Positions 7,384-7,975 of a DNA stretch of 7,975 bases are shown here, in pieces. Position 1 is the first letter of the stretch. Every line of letters begins with the position of its first letter. The translations under genes and the position numbers were made by a program. The stretch comes from an uncultured Gluconobacter sp. Lineage in GTDB: Bacteria > Pseudomonadota > Alphaproteobacteria > Acetobacterales > Acetobacteraceae. Below the pieces are notes generated by a model. The model saw only the letters and a program-made list of their open reading frames with translations. It ran no database searches and was not told the origin of the DNA. The stretch covers positions 1 through 7,975 of the forward strand of contig CALFLO010000081.1 of the NCBI GenBank assembly GCA_937880175.1, written 5' to 3'.

Positions 7384-7396
7384 TAGATCGATCTAA
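7384..7396. promoter_or_regulatory. Palindromic operator-like site, copy 1 (TAGATCGATCTAA)
   Basis: TAGATCGATCTA is a perfect 12-bp palindrome about 70 bases upstream of the HbpS-like start. It recurs with one change at 7540-7552. A repeated palindrome in the promoter region of an operon is typical of a transcription-factor operator. The regulator is unknown. Confidence 0.4.
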
Positions 7397-7419
7397 TTCA
7401 CTATATTGTGACAAACTGT

Positions 7420-7437
7420 GGAAATTCAGAAATTTCC
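7420..7437. repeat. Inverted repeat GGAAATT-CAGA-AATTTCC
   Basis: Perfect 7-bp arms around a 4-base centre, a few bases beyond a TTGTCA (minus strand 7414-7409) that could be a -35 element of the operon. It could be an operator or part of a leader hairpin. The sequence shows only the symmetry. Confidence 0.35.
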
Positions 7438-7539
7438 CTCAAGCTCGGAAGCAGGGTTTGTACAGCGGAAATGCTGACAATTAGCCCTATCTCAATGAAA
7501 AAACGCTATTTTTCCTAATTGAAGGTTTCATTAAAAAAT

Positions 7540-7552
7540 TAGATCGCTCTAA
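7540..7552. promoter_or_regulatory. Palindromic operator-like site, copy 2 (TAGATCGCTCTAA)
   Basis: Matches copy 1 at 12 of 13 positions, in the same orientation and 156 bases away. The flanking T and A extend the near-dyad to TTAGA...TCTAA. It lies roughly midway between the divergent genes, so it could serve either. Confidence 0.4.
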
Positions 7553-7577
7553 ATTCTTTTTTCAGTTTCGCATTGTC

Positions 7578-7593
7578 GTGAGGACGTCTTCAC
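7578..7593. promoter_or_regulatory. 16-bp near-perfect dyad GTGAGGACGTCTTCAC
   Basis: The two 8-base halves are complementary except at one position and meet without a spacer at GACGTC. With no loop it fits a protein-binding site better than a hairpin. It sits about 145 bases upstream of the right-edge gene. Confidence 0.3.
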
Positions 7594-7738
7594 AGATTTC
7601 GTGATGGTCGCCGGTATGGGAAATGCGAAAATTATATGGCATGCCGCTTCCAGAGAATATGCGAAGTACTGTTTTTTCTCTGGTTGATTCGACAGAGTAG
7701 ATAAGTGACCGCATAGAGTATGATTCACTGGAACGCAG

Positions 7739-7975
<237 letters not shown>

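Larger units (their letters stand above)
7316..7738. other. AT-rich divergent intergenic region with several palindromes
   Basis: About 420 bases between the divergent HbpS-like gene and the right-edge repeat gene. Composition shifts from GC-rich to strongly AT-rich from about 7380 onward. It should hold the promoter of the five-gene minus-strand operon and that of the plus-strand gene. Elements resembling a -35 TTGTCA occur on the minus strand at 7414-7409 and 7480-7475, and a TATGAT on the plus strand at 7719-7724, but none has a convincing partner at normal spacing, so no promoter is called. The palindromes inside are listed separately. A 72-residue open frame on the minus strand (7767-7549) has no recognisable domain or good ribosome site and is not called a gene. 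Confidence 0.6.

Overview
The window looks like chromosomal DNA of an acetic acid bacterium (Acetobacteraceae; Gluconobacter or a close relative). This is inferred from gene content, since no marker gene is present. The key evidence is a membrane-bound, periplasm-facing sugar/polyol dehydrogenase of the fructose / sorbitol / gluconate 2-dehydrogenase type: a Tat-exported small subunit, an FAD-GMC large subunit and a triheme cytochrome c. Most of the window is GC-rich, but roughly the last 500 bases are clearly AT-rich.

Layout. (1) Bases 1-1615, plus strand: the 3' part of a thiamine operon. It has a 5'-truncated thiF (E1-like adenylyltransferase fused to a rhodanese-like tail) overlapping thiD by ATGA. 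(2) Bases 1616-1813: a short convergent gap. (3) Bases 7315-1814, minus strand: one tight five-gene operon. In transcription order it encodes a secreted GlcG/HbpS-type protein, the dehydrogenase small subunit, the FAD large subunit, the membrane-anchored triheme cytochrome c, and a secreted YncE/lactonase-like beta-propeller. Junctions are 43 bp, 2 bp, a 4-bp overlap and 43 bp. (4) Bases 7316-7738: an AT-rich divergent intergenic region with several palindromes, including a repeated 13-bp motif TAGATCGnTCTAA. (5) Bases 7739-7975, plus strand: the 5' end of an unrecognised gene running off the window. It encodes a Lys-rich, signal-peptide-like N-terminus followed by perfect dipeptide repeats, (Gln-Thr)6 then (Gln-Asn)9. 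These come from two homogeneous hexanucleotide arrays, (CAAACC)6 and (CAGAAC)9.

How the genes work together. In the dehydrogenase operon the small subunit carries the large subunit across the membrane by the Tat route. The FAD subunit oxidises a sugar or sugar acid in the periplasm, and electrons pass through a probable [3Fe-4S] cluster and three c-hemes to ubiquinone. The propeller may hydrolyse or bind a lactone product or precursor, and the HbpS-like protein may assist heme or cofactor handling. Both accessory roles are inference. The true substrate (gluconate, 2-ketogluconate, fructose, sorbitol or another) cannot be decided from the sequence alone. ThiF activates the sulfur carrier ThiS for thiazole synthesis and ThiD supplies HMP-PP, so the two enzymes feed the two halves of thiamine.

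Least expected are the right-edge repeat protein with its G-quadruplex-capable template strand, the paired palindromes between the two divergent genes, a stop-codon hairpin between the cytochrome and propeller genes, a proline-rich tail on the small subunit, and complete loss of the zinc cysteines in ThiF.
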